The notes: generated from the letters alone by a model not told the origin. Positions 8,407-18,229 are shown, counted from the stretch's first letter. The stretch: DNA of 64,000 nucleotides from Runella zeae DSM 19591 (GCF_000423565.1 NZ_AUIF01000003.1:310001-374000); one strand, 5' to 3'. Numbers and translations are program-made.

Positions 8407-11400
8407 ATGCAAAACAGACTTGGTATTTGGATTTTGACGATAGTAGTGGCTTTGTTGAGCGTCTATTATCTGTCGTTTACTTTTGTGGCGCGTAATATTC
8501 AGAGCAAAGCCGAAGCATATGCTACTGGAAAAGACGGGATTGTCGACCTTAAAAAGAAAGAGCATTATTTAGACTCTATTCGCCGCGAGCCAGTATTTCT
8601 TGGTTCAACTTACCAAGAAGTCACCCAACGTGAGCTTGGTTTAGGTCTTGACTTGCAAGGAGGTATGCACGTAGTGTTGGAAGTAGCCCCTTCTGACATC
8701 ATGAAGGGATTGGCTGGGGGAAGCGCTCGCAATAGCCAGTTCAATGAGGCTTTGAAAAAGGCTATTGAGGCTCAAAAAACAAGTCAGGCCAATATTGTTG
8801 ACTTATTTGCGAGCGAATACAAGAAAATTGCGCCTAATGCTTCATTGGCTCAAGTATTCTCAAACAGCACCAACCGTGGTAAAATCAATAGCAGTTCTTC
8901 GGATGGAGAAGTAATCAAATTTTTGAAGGAAGAAGTAGAGGGAGCTACTAGCCGTGCCTTTCAAATTATCCAGCAGCGGGTTGATAAATTTGGGGTAGCA
9001 AACCCCAACATCCAACGTCTACCGGGCTCAGGACGTATTTTGATTGAGTTGCCTGGGGTAGATGACCCTGACCGTGTTCGTCGTCTTTTGACGGGTTCTG
9101 CTAAATTGGAATTTTGTGAAGTATACACCCTTGATGAAGTATCTCCAGGTTTAAATGCTTTGGGCGCGTATTTGACTCAGCTAGATGCCGAGAAAAAAAT
9201 CGCAGAAAAAGCAAATGGAAAAGCCGATACAACTGCTGTAGGTGGAGGATTGGCAGCGCAACTTGCCAAAGGAGCAAAAGCGGATTCTACCGCCAAAGAT
9301 ACTACAGCTAACCAAACAGGTTTGGCTAGTTTGTTTGTCCCTATTTCACAAGGTCAATTAGGGGTTTATGCAAAAGACACAGCTCGTGTCAATGAGCTTT
9401 TTAGTCGTCAAGAAGTGAAAGCGATGTTTCCTTCAGACGCCTACATGATGTGGGATCGTAAGGGGATTGTAACCACCGACAAACGTAACGAAATTGTGGG
9501 TATTTACTTTATTAAAAAACCAAGTGGACAAGCACCGCTTGAAGGCGATGTAATAGTAGATGCTACCGGCAACAATTATGATGACCGAGGCCGCCCTGAG
9601 GTAAGTATGCGAATGAATGCTGAAGGTGCTCGTAAATGGAAAAATCTTACTGCTGCCAATATTGGACGTCCTATCGCTATCATTTTGGATGGCTTTGTGT
9701 ATACTGCGCCAAACGTACAAAATGAAATCCCCAATGGTAACTCAAGTATTACGGGAAGCTTTACGATTGACGAGACCAAAGACATGGCCAACGTACTTAA
9801 AGCTGGTAAACTACCTGCTCCCACAAATATCGTGGAAGAAGCTGTGGTAGGAGCTACTTTGGGTTCTGAATCTATTACGGCTGGTATTATATCCTCTTTG
9901 GTAGGTTTGCTAGTGGTATTAGGCTTTATGCTTATTTATTATAACAAAGCTGGGATTGTGGCAGATATTGCTTTGATAATCAACTTGTTTTTCTTGATGG
10001 GTATTATGGCCTCTTTAGGGGCGGTGCTTACTTTGCCAGGTATTGCGGGTATTGTACTTACCATAGGTATGGCGGTAGATGCAAACGTACTTATTTTTGA
10101 GAGAATCAAAGAAGAGCTTGCGATGGGTAAAGATATGAAGTTGGCAATATCGGATGGTTTCAAAAACTCTCTTTCCTCTATCTTAGACTCCAACGTTACT
10201 ACCCTTCTTACCGGTATTATCCTTTTCTTTTTAGGGACAGGGCTTATTTTAGGATTTGCTACTACATTGGTGATAGGTATTCTTACTTCGCTTTTTGCCG
10301 CCTTGTTTGTTTCACGTTTGATTTTGGAATGGTGGGTAGCCAAAGGCTATAAAATTGAGTTTTTTGCAACTTGGTCTCAAAACCTGTTCAAAGACACGAA
10401 TTTCGATTTTATATCACGCCGTCGTTTATATTACATTATTTCATCGACCATCATCGCCTTGGGGATTGTTTCTGTCATCTTCAAAGGATTCGGCCTTGGT
10501 GTTGATTTCAAAGGTGGACGTAGCTACGTAGTGCGTTTTGAAAACCCTGTCAGTACATCTGATGTTCGTGAGGTGCTTACGGAAGTTTTTGGTGCTGCTC
10601 CTGAGGTAAAAACGTACGGAGGGGCGGGTATTGCAGCCAACGAACAAGTTAAAATTACTACGAGCTATTTGGTAGACGATCCATCGGCAGATTCTGATAA
10701 AAGAGCAGCTGCCAAACTGGACGAAGGTTTGAGCAAACTATCAGGCAATAAATCTACGATCCAAAGTTCTCAAAAAGTAGGGCCAACCATCGCTTTTGAT
10801 CTTATCATTACCTCATTGAAATCTATCTTCTTAGCGGTCTTGGTAGTTTCTTTATATATTTTCTTACGATTCCGGAAGCTTGCTTTCGTGTGGGGAGGTG
10901 TGGTAGCCTTGTTTCACGATGTACTCATTATTCTAGCAATATTCTCTATATTTAATGGTCTTCTACCTTTCTCTTTGGATGTAGATCAGGCTTTTGTTGG
11001 AGCTGTTCTTACGATTATGGGTTATTCGATGAACGATACGGTGGTTGTATTTGACCGTATTCGAGAATATCTACGAGACAATCGCAACAAGAAGGAAAGT
11101 ATACCGGTGATTATCAATAATGCCTTGAATAGTACCTTAAGCCGTACCGCCGTAACAGGTCTTTCTACGATGTTGGTACTTATTGTGTTATTCTTCTTTG
11201 GTGGAGAGGTAATTCGTGGATTTTCTTTTGCGATGCTGATTGGGGTAATTGTGGGGACTTATTCTTCACTTTTTGTAGCGACTCCTATTGTAGTGGATTC
11301 TCTTACTCGTGCCCAATCTAAAGAAGAAACCGATGAGGCTAAAAGACCAGCTCCTGCTCGTTTGATTTCGGATTTTCCTGATACCCCACGTGGTGGCATG

Positions 11401-11496
11401 CAGGAAATAGAAATGCCTCAAGAAGAAGAGCAAAAAGAAGAAAAGGCTAAAAAAGAAAAGAAAGCCCCACTCATTAAGCCTTCTCTAAAAAAATAG
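8407..11496 (+). CDS. secDF: Fused protein translocase subunit SecDF
   Basis: Proton-driven accessory subunit of the Sec translocon that pulls preproteins out on the periplasmic side. The first half is SecD-like: a first membrane segment, then LGLDLQGGMHVVLEV, a large periplasmic region with a Gln/Ala/Lys-rich insertion (about residues 260-310 of the ORF), and a membrane block with GIAGIVLTIGMAVDANVLIF. The second half is SecF-like, with GLGVDFKGGRSYVVRF and GYSMNDTVVVFDRIRE. The frame is open from 8326, but the segment starting MQNRLGIWIL at 8407 fits the SecD start, giving 1029 residues. The charged Glu/Lys C-terminal tail is typical of Bacteroidota. A long hairpin follows. Confidence 0.95.
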   Translation: MQNRLGIWILTIVVALLSVYYLSFTFVARNIQSKAEAYATGKDGIVDLKKKEHYLDSIRREPVFLGSTYQEVTQRELGLGLDLQGGMHVVLEVAPSDIMKGLAGGSARNSQFNEALKKAIEAQKTSQANIVDLFASEYKKIAPNASLAQVFSNSTNRGKINSSSSDGEVIKFLKEEVEGATSRAFQIIQQRVDKFGVANPNIQRLPGSGRILIELPGVDDPDRVRRLLTGSAKLEFCEVYTLDEVSPGLNALGAYLTQLDAEKKIAEKANGKADTTAVGGGLAAQLAKGAKADSTAKDTTANQTGLASLFVPISQGQLGVYAKDTARVNELFSRQEVKAMFPSDAYMMWDRKGIVTTDKRNEIVGIYFIKKPSGQAPLEGDVIVDATGNNYDDRGRPEVSMRMNAEGARKWKNLTAANIGRPIAIILDGFVYTAPNVQNEIPNGNSSITGSFTIDETKDMANVLKAGKLPAPTNIVEEAVVGATLGSESITAGIISSLVGLLVVLGFMLIYYNKAGIVADIALIINLFFLMGIMASLGAVLTLPGIAGIVLTIGMAVDANVLIFERIKEELAMGKDMKLAISDGFKNSLSSILDSNVTTLLTGIILFFLGTGLILGFATTLVIGILTSLFAALFVSRLILEWWVAKGYKIEFFATWSQNLFKDTNFDFISRRRLYYIISSTIIALGIVSVIFKGFGLGVDFKGGRSYVVRFENPVSTSDVREVLTEVFGAAPEVKTYGGAGIAANEQVKITTSYLVDDPSADSDKRAAAKLDEGLSKLSGNKSTIQSSQKVGPTIAFDLIITSLKSIFLAVLVVSLYIFLRFRKLAFVWGGVVALFHDVLIILAIFSIFNGLLPFSLDVDQAFVGAVLTIMGYSMNDTVVVFDRIREYLRDNRNKKESIPVIINNALNSTLSRTAVTGLSTMLVLIVLFFFGGEVIRGFSFAMLIGVIVGTYSSLFVATPIVVDSLTRAQSKEETDEAKRPAPARLISDFPDTPRGGMQEIEMPQEEEQKEEKAKKEKKAPLIKPSLKK

Positions 11497-11512
11497 TTAG
11501 GTGATTTATCAT

Positions 11513-11588
11513 AAGTGGTTAGTCGTTGAGAGTTAAAGTCAGTAACTTATTATACAGGACTTTGACTTGTCACTCACTAACCACTTTT
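11513..11588 (+). terminator. Long two-stem hairpin downstream of secDF
   Basis: AAGTGGTTAGT (11513-11523) pairs exactly with ACTAACCACTT (11576-11586). Inside, AGTTAAAGTC (11531-11540) pairs with GACTTTGACT (11558-11567), with one G-U. A short T-rich tail follows. It is longer than a normal intrinsic terminator but sits where one is expected. Confidence 0.5.
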
Positions 11589-11675
11589 CTTTTGTACTTA
11601 AAATAACTTTTGTTGTAATTGTTTGGTAACAAGCCGATAACAACGTATTTTTCAACCACATTTCATTCACAAACC

Positions 11676-11683
11676 TAATTTTG
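11676..11683 (+). promoter_or_regulatory. -7 promoter element of the permease gene
   Basis: TAATTTTG matches the Bacteroidota -7 consensus TAnnTTTG exactly and lies 27 bp before the permease start. No clear TTG -33 box is visible. Confidence 0.5.
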
Positions 11684-11710
11684 TATTGTAAAACTTTAAC
11701 CTAACAAAGA

Positions 11711-13354
11711 ATGGCAAATCAACTTTGGATTCGAAAGCCTTTAGACAAACTGATACATGAATCATCGGGAGAAGGTAACCAATTAAAAAGAACACTCGGT
11801 GCGGGTAGTTTGATTGCACTTGGGATAGGGGCGATTATTGGTGCAGGACTATTCTCTATTACGGGCGGAGCCGCCGCCAATCAGGCCGGCCCTGCCATTA
11901 CCATTTCTTTCATCGTAGCTGCCCTTGGATGTGCATTTGCGGGGTTGTGTTATGCTGAGTTTGCGTCGATGATTCCTGTAGCGGGAAGTGCTTATACCTA
12001 TTCTTACGCCACGATGGGCGAATTTATCGCTTGGATTATTGGTTGGGATTTGGTGTTGGAGTATGCCGTAGGAGCCGCTACTGTAAGTATTAGTTGGAGC
12101 CGTTATTTGGTTAAATTTTTAGAAGGTTTTGATGTCCATCTCCCTCATGCCCTCACTGTAGGACCGTGGGATGGAGGAATGATCAATCTGCCAGCAGTAT
12201 TTATTGTGATATTGATGAGTTTGTTGTTGATGAAAGGTACCCAAGAAAGTGCCTTGGTCAATGGTATCATTGTGGCTTTGAAAGTAGCGGTAGTGATTAT
12301 TTTTATCATCTTAGGTTGGAAATACATCAACAACGAAAACTACACTCCTTATATTCCTGAAAATACTGGCAATTTTGGGGAGTATGGCTTTAGTGGTATT
12401 ATTAGAGCAGCGGCGATTGTGTTTTTTGCTTACATAGGTTTTGACGCAGTAAGTACAGCAGCCCAAGAGGCCAAAAACCCTCGTAGAGATATGCCTATCG
12501 GTATCTTGGCTTCTTTAGTGATTTGTACTATTTTGTATATTTTGTTTGCTCACGTAATGACAGGAGTGACCAACTATACTTCATTTAAAGGACAAGATGG
12601 GATTGCCCCAGTAGCAGTAGCGATCGAACACATGGGTACTCCCAATGCAGCTGGCTTGATTGTGCCAGATTATCCTTGGCTCAACCGGGCTATTATTGTG
12701 GCGATTTTGGCAGGTTATGCTTCTGTTATCCTTGTGATGCTTATGGGACAGACCCGCGTTTTCTTCAGTATGAGTAAAGATGGCCTGTTACCTAGTGTGT
12801 TTTCTCAAGTACACCCTAAATTCCAAACGCCCGTAAGAAGTAACGTGATGTTCATGATTTTTGTGAGTTTGTTTGCGGCCTTTATTCCAGCACGAGTAGT
12901 AGGCGAAATGACCAGTATAGGTACTTTGTTTGCATTTATTTTGGTATGTATCGGTATCATCGTTATGCGTAAGCAAATGCCAGATGCTCCTCGCGCTTTC
13001 AAAACGCCATTGGTGCCATTGGTACCTATTTTGGGAGTAGTTACTTGTTTCTTTATGATGGCTTTCTTACCGCTTGATACTTGGATTCGATTGATTGTAT
13101 GGATGATTATCGGATTTGATGTGTATCTATGGTATGGTATCAAGCACAGTAAATTATCGGAAGGCTTACACACCCTCGCTGGTGATTATAAAATCATTGG
13201 CCTTTCTGGATTAGCATTGGCGTTGGCGCTGGGGGTTATTGCTTTTGTACACCATGCACAAACCGATGGTGCAGATACAGGATTGTTTTATTTCTCTTTG
13301 ATTTTTGCCGCGATTCATGCTGTAATATATATATCTACTTGGCTGAAAAAATAA
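11711..13354 (+). CDS. APC-superfamily amino acid permease (cationic amino acid transporter type)
   Basis: Inner-membrane amino-acid transporter of 547 residues with about 12-14 hydrophobic segments. The first membrane helix carries the substrate-site GAIIGAGLFSITGG (about residues 37-50), the unwound-helix motif of APC transporters. FDAVSTAAQEAKNPRRDMP (about 243-262) is the CAT/YfnA-family loop. Cationic or neutral amino acids are the likely cargo, but the sequence does not fix this. It has its own -7 element and a strong terminator, so it is probably a single-gene unit. Confidence 0.92.
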   Translation: MANQLWIRKPLDKLIHESSGEGNQLKRTLGAGSLIALGIGAIIGAGLFSITGGAAANQAGPAITISFIVAALGCAFAGLCYAEFASMIPVAGSAYTYSYATMGEFIAWIIGWDLVLEYAVGAATVSISWSRYLVKFLEGFDVHLPHALTVGPWDGGMINLPAVFIVILMSLLLMKGTQESALVNGIIVALKVAVVIIFIILGWKYINNENYTPYIPENTGNFGEYGFSGIIRAAAIVFFAYIGFDAVSTAAQEAKNPRRDMPIGILASLVICTILYILFAHVMTGVTNYTSFKGQDGIAPVAVAIEHMGTPNAAGLIVPDYPWLNRAIIVAILAGYASVILVMLMGQTRVFFSMSKDGLLPSVFSQVHPKFQTPVRSNVMFMIFVSLFAAFIPARVVGEMTSIGTLFAFILVCIGIIVMRKQMPDAPRAFKTPLVPLVPILGVVTCFFMMAFLPLDTWIRLIVWMIIGFDVYLWYGIKHSKLSEGLHTLAGDYKIIGLSGLALALALGVIAFVHHAQTDGADTGLFYFSLIFAAIHAVIYISTWLKK

Positions 13355-13378
13355 TTTTTTTGCTAGAATCGTATTTAC

Positions 13379-13417
13379 AAAAAAGGGCTGACTCTATCTT
13401 GAGACAGCCCTTTTTTT
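13379..13417. terminator. Strong bidirectional terminator
   Basis: GGGCTG-CTC and GAG-CAGCCC (13385-13410) form a stem flanked by A6 on the left and T7 on the right. This suits the convergent permease and outer-membrane protein genes. Confidence 0.85.
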
Positions 13418-13464
13418 GCATCTTATTTTGTTGGAAGGGGTGCAACCTTTGATTAAAATTATTT

Positions 13465-14160
13465 TTATCGACCCAAAGGAATCGAAAACCCTGCTAATAA
13501 GCTAAAACTTTGATTATGAACAGGAATGCGTACAATGCCCGAGTCATAGACGCGTGTAAATCCACGCTCATAGCGACCTTCGATGAGCATTTTGGCGACA
13601 CCTAAATCAAAACTTACGCCCAAACCGCCTGCACCTCCTAATTCAAAACGAGAAAATGAACCTAAACCAATAGATGTCCGCGTGGGAGGAGTTTGAAACA
13701 AGAATAAATCGGCACGTGAAACGATTTTTCCAGCTGCGAGATAGTTGAGAGAAGGACCCAATATAACGTAAGGTCTGACGGGGCTATCTTCATAGCCAAA
13801 GTCATATTGTAACAACATGGGAGCTTGAATATAAGTGAGGCGTTGTTTGAGGCTACCACCTAAAGGTAGATTGGCTCCTATTAAATTCAATAAATTGTTG
13901 GAAGTGATACCTGCTCCGCTTTGTCGGTAGCCTATTTCGGGACGAAACGACAGCCCCCCACTAATAGGAACTTGCAAAAATAACGCGCCATTGCCACTGA
14001 CTATATAATCAAGCTCTCCCGTAAAATTTTCGATAAATCCGTTGCCCATTGTTTTGGCCAAAGAAACTCCTCCGCGTGCTCCAATAGATACTTGTGCTTG
14101 GCTCGAAAAACCTACCAATGCAACAAACAAGGCTGTTAGTGTATGACGTAATCTTTTCAT
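13465..14160 (-). CDS. Outer-membrane beta-barrel protein (PorT/OmpW-like porin family)
   Basis: 231 residues: signal peptide ending at AQA/AQ (about residue 22), then VSIGARGGVSLAKTMG and alternating polar/aromatic strands with Gly-rich turns (YDFGYEDSPVRPYVILGPSLNYL) typical of small 8-strand barrels. Members of this group sit in the outer membrane with varied or unknown jobs. It ends with ...FSIPLGR, not the usual terminal aromatic. It lies downstream of and in the same direction as the sigma/FecR/STN genes but 137 bp away, so cotranscription is uncertain. Confidence 0.8.
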   Translation of the reverse strand: MKRLRHTLTALFVALVGFSSQAQVSIGARGGVSLAKTMGNGFIENFTGELDYIVSGNGALFLQVPISGGLSFRPEIGYRQSGAGITSNNLLNLIGANLPLGGSLKQRLTYIQAPMLLQYDFGYEDSPVRPYVILGPSLNYLAAGKIVSRADLFLFQTPPTRTSIGLGSFSRFELGGAGGLGVSFDLGVAKMLIEGRYERGFTRVYDSGIVRIPVHNQSFSLLAGFSIPLGR

Positions 14161-14297
14161 TAGTATTAGAAGATGGTTAAATAAAAAATAAAAAAGTTAC
14201 GTAAAAATTAGGCCATATATCAATAGAAGTTTTACTCATTTAACGACATTTAGACGGTCGTATTTTAAAGAGTAACGCTCTCTTTGGTTAACGATTG

Positions 14298-16265
14298 TTA
14301 ACGGTTACATATCCTTATTCCTGCCTGAAATCCTAGCCAATTGGTAAACTCTAGCCCATTTTGAAGCGAGGCCACCGGAAAGGGCTGATACAGACGGGAT
14401 AAGTCTACTTTAAGATAACCGGGCTGGGCGGTGAGACCTGTAAGAGAGGCGGCTGCAAATAAAGCTAGTTGTGGAGTAAGTTTTTTTTCTAAGCCTAAAG
14501 CAATACGATAAAACTGCCCGTTGACGGAATCGAAACGGTTTACCTCTTCCATGATTTTGTTGGCAGTGAGGTCTATGTTGGTCATCCAGCCTCTGCCTAG
14601 TCGAATCGCCGAACCTATTCCATAGCCAAATGTGTAGAGGGGCTTGTTGGCAATTCCAAAATTCCCGCCGATGGTGAGAATATTATAAAACGCATTGACT
14701 CCAGTTTTGAAGGTTAAATTAGCGTAGTTGAGTTCGTCTGTGCTTATTTCCAAACGTCGATAGCCATTTCGTTTTACAAAACTAAAAAGGCCAATAGGCA
14801 CTCCCCCCGACGAATCAGCGTAATTGAAGAGAGATAATTGTACGCCTTGTTGATGAAGGTGAGCATAATTGAAAAAGGGACTGATTTGGACTCCTCTCAC
14901 TTTTTTTGTAGCGATATTGGCGAAACCACTTATCTGAGAGCCGTATAGATTGCCCAACACTAAGTTGGTGAAACCACTAATCTGCACCCCTTTGGTGGTT
15001 CCTAAAACCGCATTGGCAAAGCCCGCGATTTGTAAGCCATTAGTAAAAGTTCGGCCTGTGAGATTGGTAAATCCCGCAATCTGTAAACCACTGTGGTGGC
15101 CTCCTGTCGCATTGGCAAAGCCTGAAATTTGTAAACCCTCAAAATTTCTTAAAACCGCGTTGGCAAACCCTGACACTTGTAAGCCATATACACTGTTGCC
15201 AACGGCATTGGCAAAGCCTGCTATTTGAGCACCATGCACATTGCCACGGACAGCATTGGCAAAACCACCGACTTCGAGGGCGGTTACTCCCAACGAATAC
15301 CCGGCAATGATATTGAAAGAGGTGGCATTGATGACATTGCCGCTCATGACGTGGTTTGTCCCAATAAAAGGTAAAAAAGAAACTTGAAACGGACGATAGA
15401 GCGTATCCTTTACGTTTTTGATGTGAATCGCTTGTTTGGCAGACGCAAAGGCATCCACAAAAGTTTGTTCTACGTCTTCTATGATTTGGCGTTTGGGTTT
15501 AGACGGACTAAAAACCGTATCGACCGACACTAACATGGGAGACGCCGATGCTGCTACAGGTACTTTTACTTTGAGGGTGTCAGAAGGAGGTAGGGTGGCG
15601 GCTTTTACCTGAGGCGAAAGCGGCTGAAGCCGACTATCAAGCGGCATTTGGAGTAAACTTATATCCAAAGAGGGAGCCGTAACGGCAGTACTATACCCAA
15701 AGTATCGCTCTTTACGAACCTCAAGTTGAGGTTTGGGAAGAGAAGCAGGGAGTTTTAGACGATAATAGCCGGACTTGTTGGAAACCGCCGAAATCAGGGT
15801 TTGCTTTTCAAAAATACTGGCTTGGGCAATGCGCTCGCCTGTTTCGCGGTCAAAAACATAACCATTGATAATAATATCTTTGGGTTTTTCGGTCTCAATT
15901 TCTACTTTTTGGAGGATAATATGCCCCCGCCGCTCTTTATAAGCCGCCCCTCCTTTAAAAATCTCATCTAGCACCTGCCTTACTGCCTTGCCTGACGCCG
16001 TAAGAGTGATACGTCGGTTGATGTCAAATTCTTTGGGATTATAAGAAAAATTAAATCCTCCCCGTTCGCCAATGATTTTTAATACTTCTTCCAAGCGTTC
16101 ATTGGTGATTTTGAGGCTAATGGCTTTGTCTAAAGTTGAGGTTTGACTCCAACTCGACGCCGAAATCGATAAAAAGATTCCAACAAAAATAGAAGCTTTG
16201 AATAAATTCATCTTGGACTGCTTGTATAAACAGCAGGAAGGTTTTTTTAGCAAAATAGATTTCAT
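14298..16265 (-). CDS. STN-domain plus surface-repeat protein (LA_2272-type repeats)
   Basis: 655 residues. After a hydrophobic signal region (about 20-41) comes a secretin/TonB short N-terminal (STN) domain (about 45-120, ITNERLEEVLKIIGERGGF), then a carboxypeptidase-regulatory-like beta domain (about 133-195, GYVFDRETGERIAQASI). A linker follows, then at least eight 16-22-residue repeats of the type GLQISGFANA (about 318-478), then a C-terminal strand-rich region. STN domains normally sit on TonB-dependent receptors and touch FecR to relay a signal; here there is no receptor barrel or plug. The repeats resemble the LA_2272 surface-repeat family. The gene follows fecR and the ECF sigma gene by 33 bp. 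A start at the internal Met19 (16211) is also possible. Confidence 0.8.
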   Translation of the reverse strand: MKSILLKKPSCCLYKQSKMNLFKASIFVGIFLSISASSWSQTSTLDKAISLKITNERLEEVLKIIGERGGFNFSYNPKEFDINRRITLTASGKAVRQVLDEIFKGGAAYKERRGHIILQKVEIETEKPKDIIINGYVFDRETGERIAQASIFEKQTLISAVSNKSGYYRLKLPASLPKPQLEVRKERYFGYSTAVTAPSLDISLLQMPLDSRLQPLSPQVKAATLPPSDTLKVKVPVAASASPMLVSVDTVFSPSKPKRQIIEDVEQTFVDAFASAKQAIHIKNVKDTLYRPFQVSFLPFIGTNHVMSGNVINATSFNIIAGYSLGVTALEVGGFANAVRGNVHGAQIAGFANAVGNSVYGLQVSGFANAVLRNFEGLQISGFANATGGHHSGLQIAGFTNLTGRTFTNGLQIAGFANAVLGTTKGVQISGFTNLVLGNLYGSQISGFANIATKKVRGVQISPFFNYAHLHQQGVQLSLFNYADSSGGVPIGLFSFVKRNGYRRLEISTDELNYANLTFKTGVNAFYNILTIGGNFGIANKPLYTFGYGIGSAIRLGRGWMTNIDLTANKIMEEVNRFDSVNGQFYRIALGLEKKLTPQLALFAAASLTGLTAQPGYLKVDLSRLYQPFPVASLQNGLEFTNWLGFQAGIRICNR

Positions 16266-16298
16266 GGCTGTTGTGATTATGGCTCACAATGACCGTAC

Positions 16299-17411
16299 TT
16301 AATTACATCCTTGTCCATCAAGTAGTATCGTTTGGCCTTTGTGAGTGACTCTAAGATTGAGTGTTTCGGCGATGACTGCCAAGGCATTGTCAAGGCTTTC
16401 GCGTTCGAAGCGGGCCGTAAGTTGACAATTTAGAAGTCGCTTATCGATTTGAATATCAGTTTGATACCCTTCTCTAAGTGAGGCGACTACATCCCCTAAG
16501 TTGGTTTTTTCAAATACAAAAACCCGTGTACGGTAAGCCATAGCGTTGATGTCGAGCGATGGTAGCTTGATGATCGTATCTGCTTGGGCGGTAGCTGTCT
16601 CATTTTTTACCAATACAGTTTTAGTTTTTGAGGTCGAAAACTGCACTTTACCGCTAGTTACGGCTACATTTACGGCTTTAGTATAAGCTTTGACGTTGAA
16701 AGACGTACCTAAGACCTGTATCTCAGTGCCATTTGCTTTGATAACAAACGGATGATTTTCATCGCGTTTTACGTCAAAATAAGCTTCTCCTTTTAGTGAC
16801 ACTTCGCGTAGTTGCTCTCCAAAATCAGTTTTATAACTAAGTGCCGAATTTTGATTCAAAAAAACGGTAGTGCCGTCAGGTAAAATCTGTTTGGTGGTGT
16901 TTTTCTTGGTTTCTATCACCTGCGCCATTTTAGCTTCTTGGGGCTGGTTCAGAAGTAGATAGCCTAGCCATCCTAAGCCACAACTTACTAAAATACTTGC
17001 CGCAATACGCCAGAAGTAAGATGTATTCCCTAGAGGTTTGACTTTAGGGTGACTTGGGGCTGTCTCTACAGGCACAGCCCTTTGTGCAGGGGTTTCATTT
17101 GTGATGTTTGCAGAAAGCGCCGCTTTGGATTTGACTTTTTGCCAAGCTGAGTCTACATCTACTTTGAGGGTGGGTTTTACTTCTTGCGAAGCCTCCCAAA
17201 TCTGCTGAAAACGCAACAATTCCACCTCATGGTTGGCTGATTGTACCAACCACTCTTTTACTTGGTGCATTTCGCTAGGAGAGGCTTCTCCTGCAACATA
17301 CCGCGCCAGTAAATCGTCGGGAATATGTAGATGTGAATTCAAATCGGGTGTTGTTATAAAATAGACTTTTGGTAAAAGGGGGTATTTTTCCCGCATGGTT
17401 TCAAAATTCAC
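16299..17411 (-). CDS. FecR family anti-sigma factor
   Basis: 370 residues. An N-terminal cytoplasmic helical part (LLARYVAGEASPSEMHQVKEW) resembles the anti-sigma region. One membrane helix follows (about 132-152, RIAASILVSCGLGWLGYLLL), then a periplasmic FecR domain with TKQILPDGTTVFLNQNS and GEAYFDVKRDENHPFVI. The C-terminal DUF4974-like domain (about 295-365) is where STN domains are expected to dock. It controls the sigma factor encoded just upstream, whose gene overlaps it by 11 bp. With the following STN gene this makes a sigma/FecR/effector trio. Confidence 0.93.
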   Translation of the reverse strand: MNFETMREKYPLLPKVYFITTPDLNSHLHIPDDLLARYVAGEASPSEMHQVKEWLVQSANHEVELLRFQQIWEASQEVKPTLKVDVDSAWQKVKSKAALSANITNETPAQRAVPVETAPSHPKVKPLGNTSYFWRIAASILVSCGLGWLGYLLLNQPQEAKMAQVIETKKNTTKQILPDGTTVFLNQNSALSYKTDFGEQLREVSLKGEAYFDVKRDENHPFVIKANGTEIQVLGTSFNVKAYTKAVNVAVTSGKVQFSTSKTKTVLVKNETATAQADTIIKLPSLDINAMAYRTRVFVFEKTNLGDVVASLREGYQTDIQIDKRLLNCQLTARFERESLDNALAVIAETLNLRVTHKGQTILLDGQGCN

Positions 17412-18000
17412 TTAAAATCCATCCAACCAAAATCGGCAAATAGTCTGCCAGCTCGGTTCGTAAAATTTTGAGTGCTTTTCCAATCTGATTTTCGACGGTT
17501 TTGACCGATAAACCTAATTGATCCGCAATTTCTTGATACCTTAATTCATTGAAACGACTTAGTTTAAAAATAATACGACACTGCTCGGGTAATTTTTCGA
17601 TGGCCAACGAAAGTTGGGTTTCTAGCTCGTTTTTATAAACCGTGTCACTTACCGACTCATACGTCGTTTCCTGATAATACGTGGCGTACTCTTGGTGTTC
17701 GTTTCGTACTTTTTGGTGTTTGATACGATTAAGACAATGATTATGCACGGCTCTAAATAAGTACGATTTTAGCGATTGCGTAATTTCAAGCTCTTCTCGT
17801 TTTTCCCAAATATTCACAAACACTGTCTGGACAATTTCCTCGGCCTCTTCGGCATCGTGCAAAATCGAACGCCCATAGGTACATAAGCTGGCGTAGTGTT
17901 TCCGAAATATAGTTTCGAAAACCCTTTCATCTCCTTGCCGAATGGCGCTAAGTATTTGTGTGTCCGTTAATTGCACGAATGACGTATCGTTTTGGTACAA
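17401..18000 (-). CDS. ECF RNA polymerase sigma factor (sigma-70 family)
   Basis: About 190-199 residues with region 2 (FRKHYASLCTYGRSIL through EEIVQTVFVNIWEKREE) and region 4 (LPEQCRIIFKLSRFNELRYQ, then the HTH QEIADQLGLSVKTVENQIG). This is the Bacteroidota FecI-like ECF group. The frame opens with a TTG codon at 18000. No ATG is present near the start, and GTG at 17976 (Val-Gln-Leu-Thr-Asp) is the other candidate. A TACCTTTG element on this strand (17998-18005) overlaps the TTG, which favours the GTG if that promoter is used. The gene is cotranscribed with fecR by overlap. Confidence 0.92.
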   Translation of the reverse strand: MYQNDTSFVQLTDTQILSAIRQGDERVFETIFRKHYASLCTYGRSILHDAEEAEEIVQTVFVNIWEKREELEITQSLKSYLFRAVHNHCLNRIKHQKVRNEHQEYATYYQETTYESVSDTVYKNELETQLSLAIEKLPEQCRIIFKLSRFNELRYQEIADQLGLSVKTVENQIGKALKILRTELADYLPILVGWILSEF

Positions 18001-18005
18001 AGGTA
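17998..18005 (-). promoter_or_regulatory. Possible -7 element of the sigma/FecR unit
   Basis: Read on the minus strand the sequence is TACCTTTG, an exact TAnnTTTG match, immediately at the 5' end of the sigma gene. It would require translation to start at the downstream GTG. Confidence 0.35.
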
Positions 18006-18229
18006 ATGCTTTGCCCGTAACGACAGGGTCGTTTTTGTGACGAGTTGTTAAAAATCAAGGTTAAAACCTCATTTGGTATAAGACAACTGTCCCAAATCTT
18101 CCCCCTATCCGTCGCATGATTTTTTTTACAAGGGAAAAAACTTCACTTTTTTTCGCAAAAAGATAGGGGAGGGCCGTCAGTGAGTTGTCATACTTCCAAA
18201 ACGAGTTTTTATATTAATTCATAACAGTC

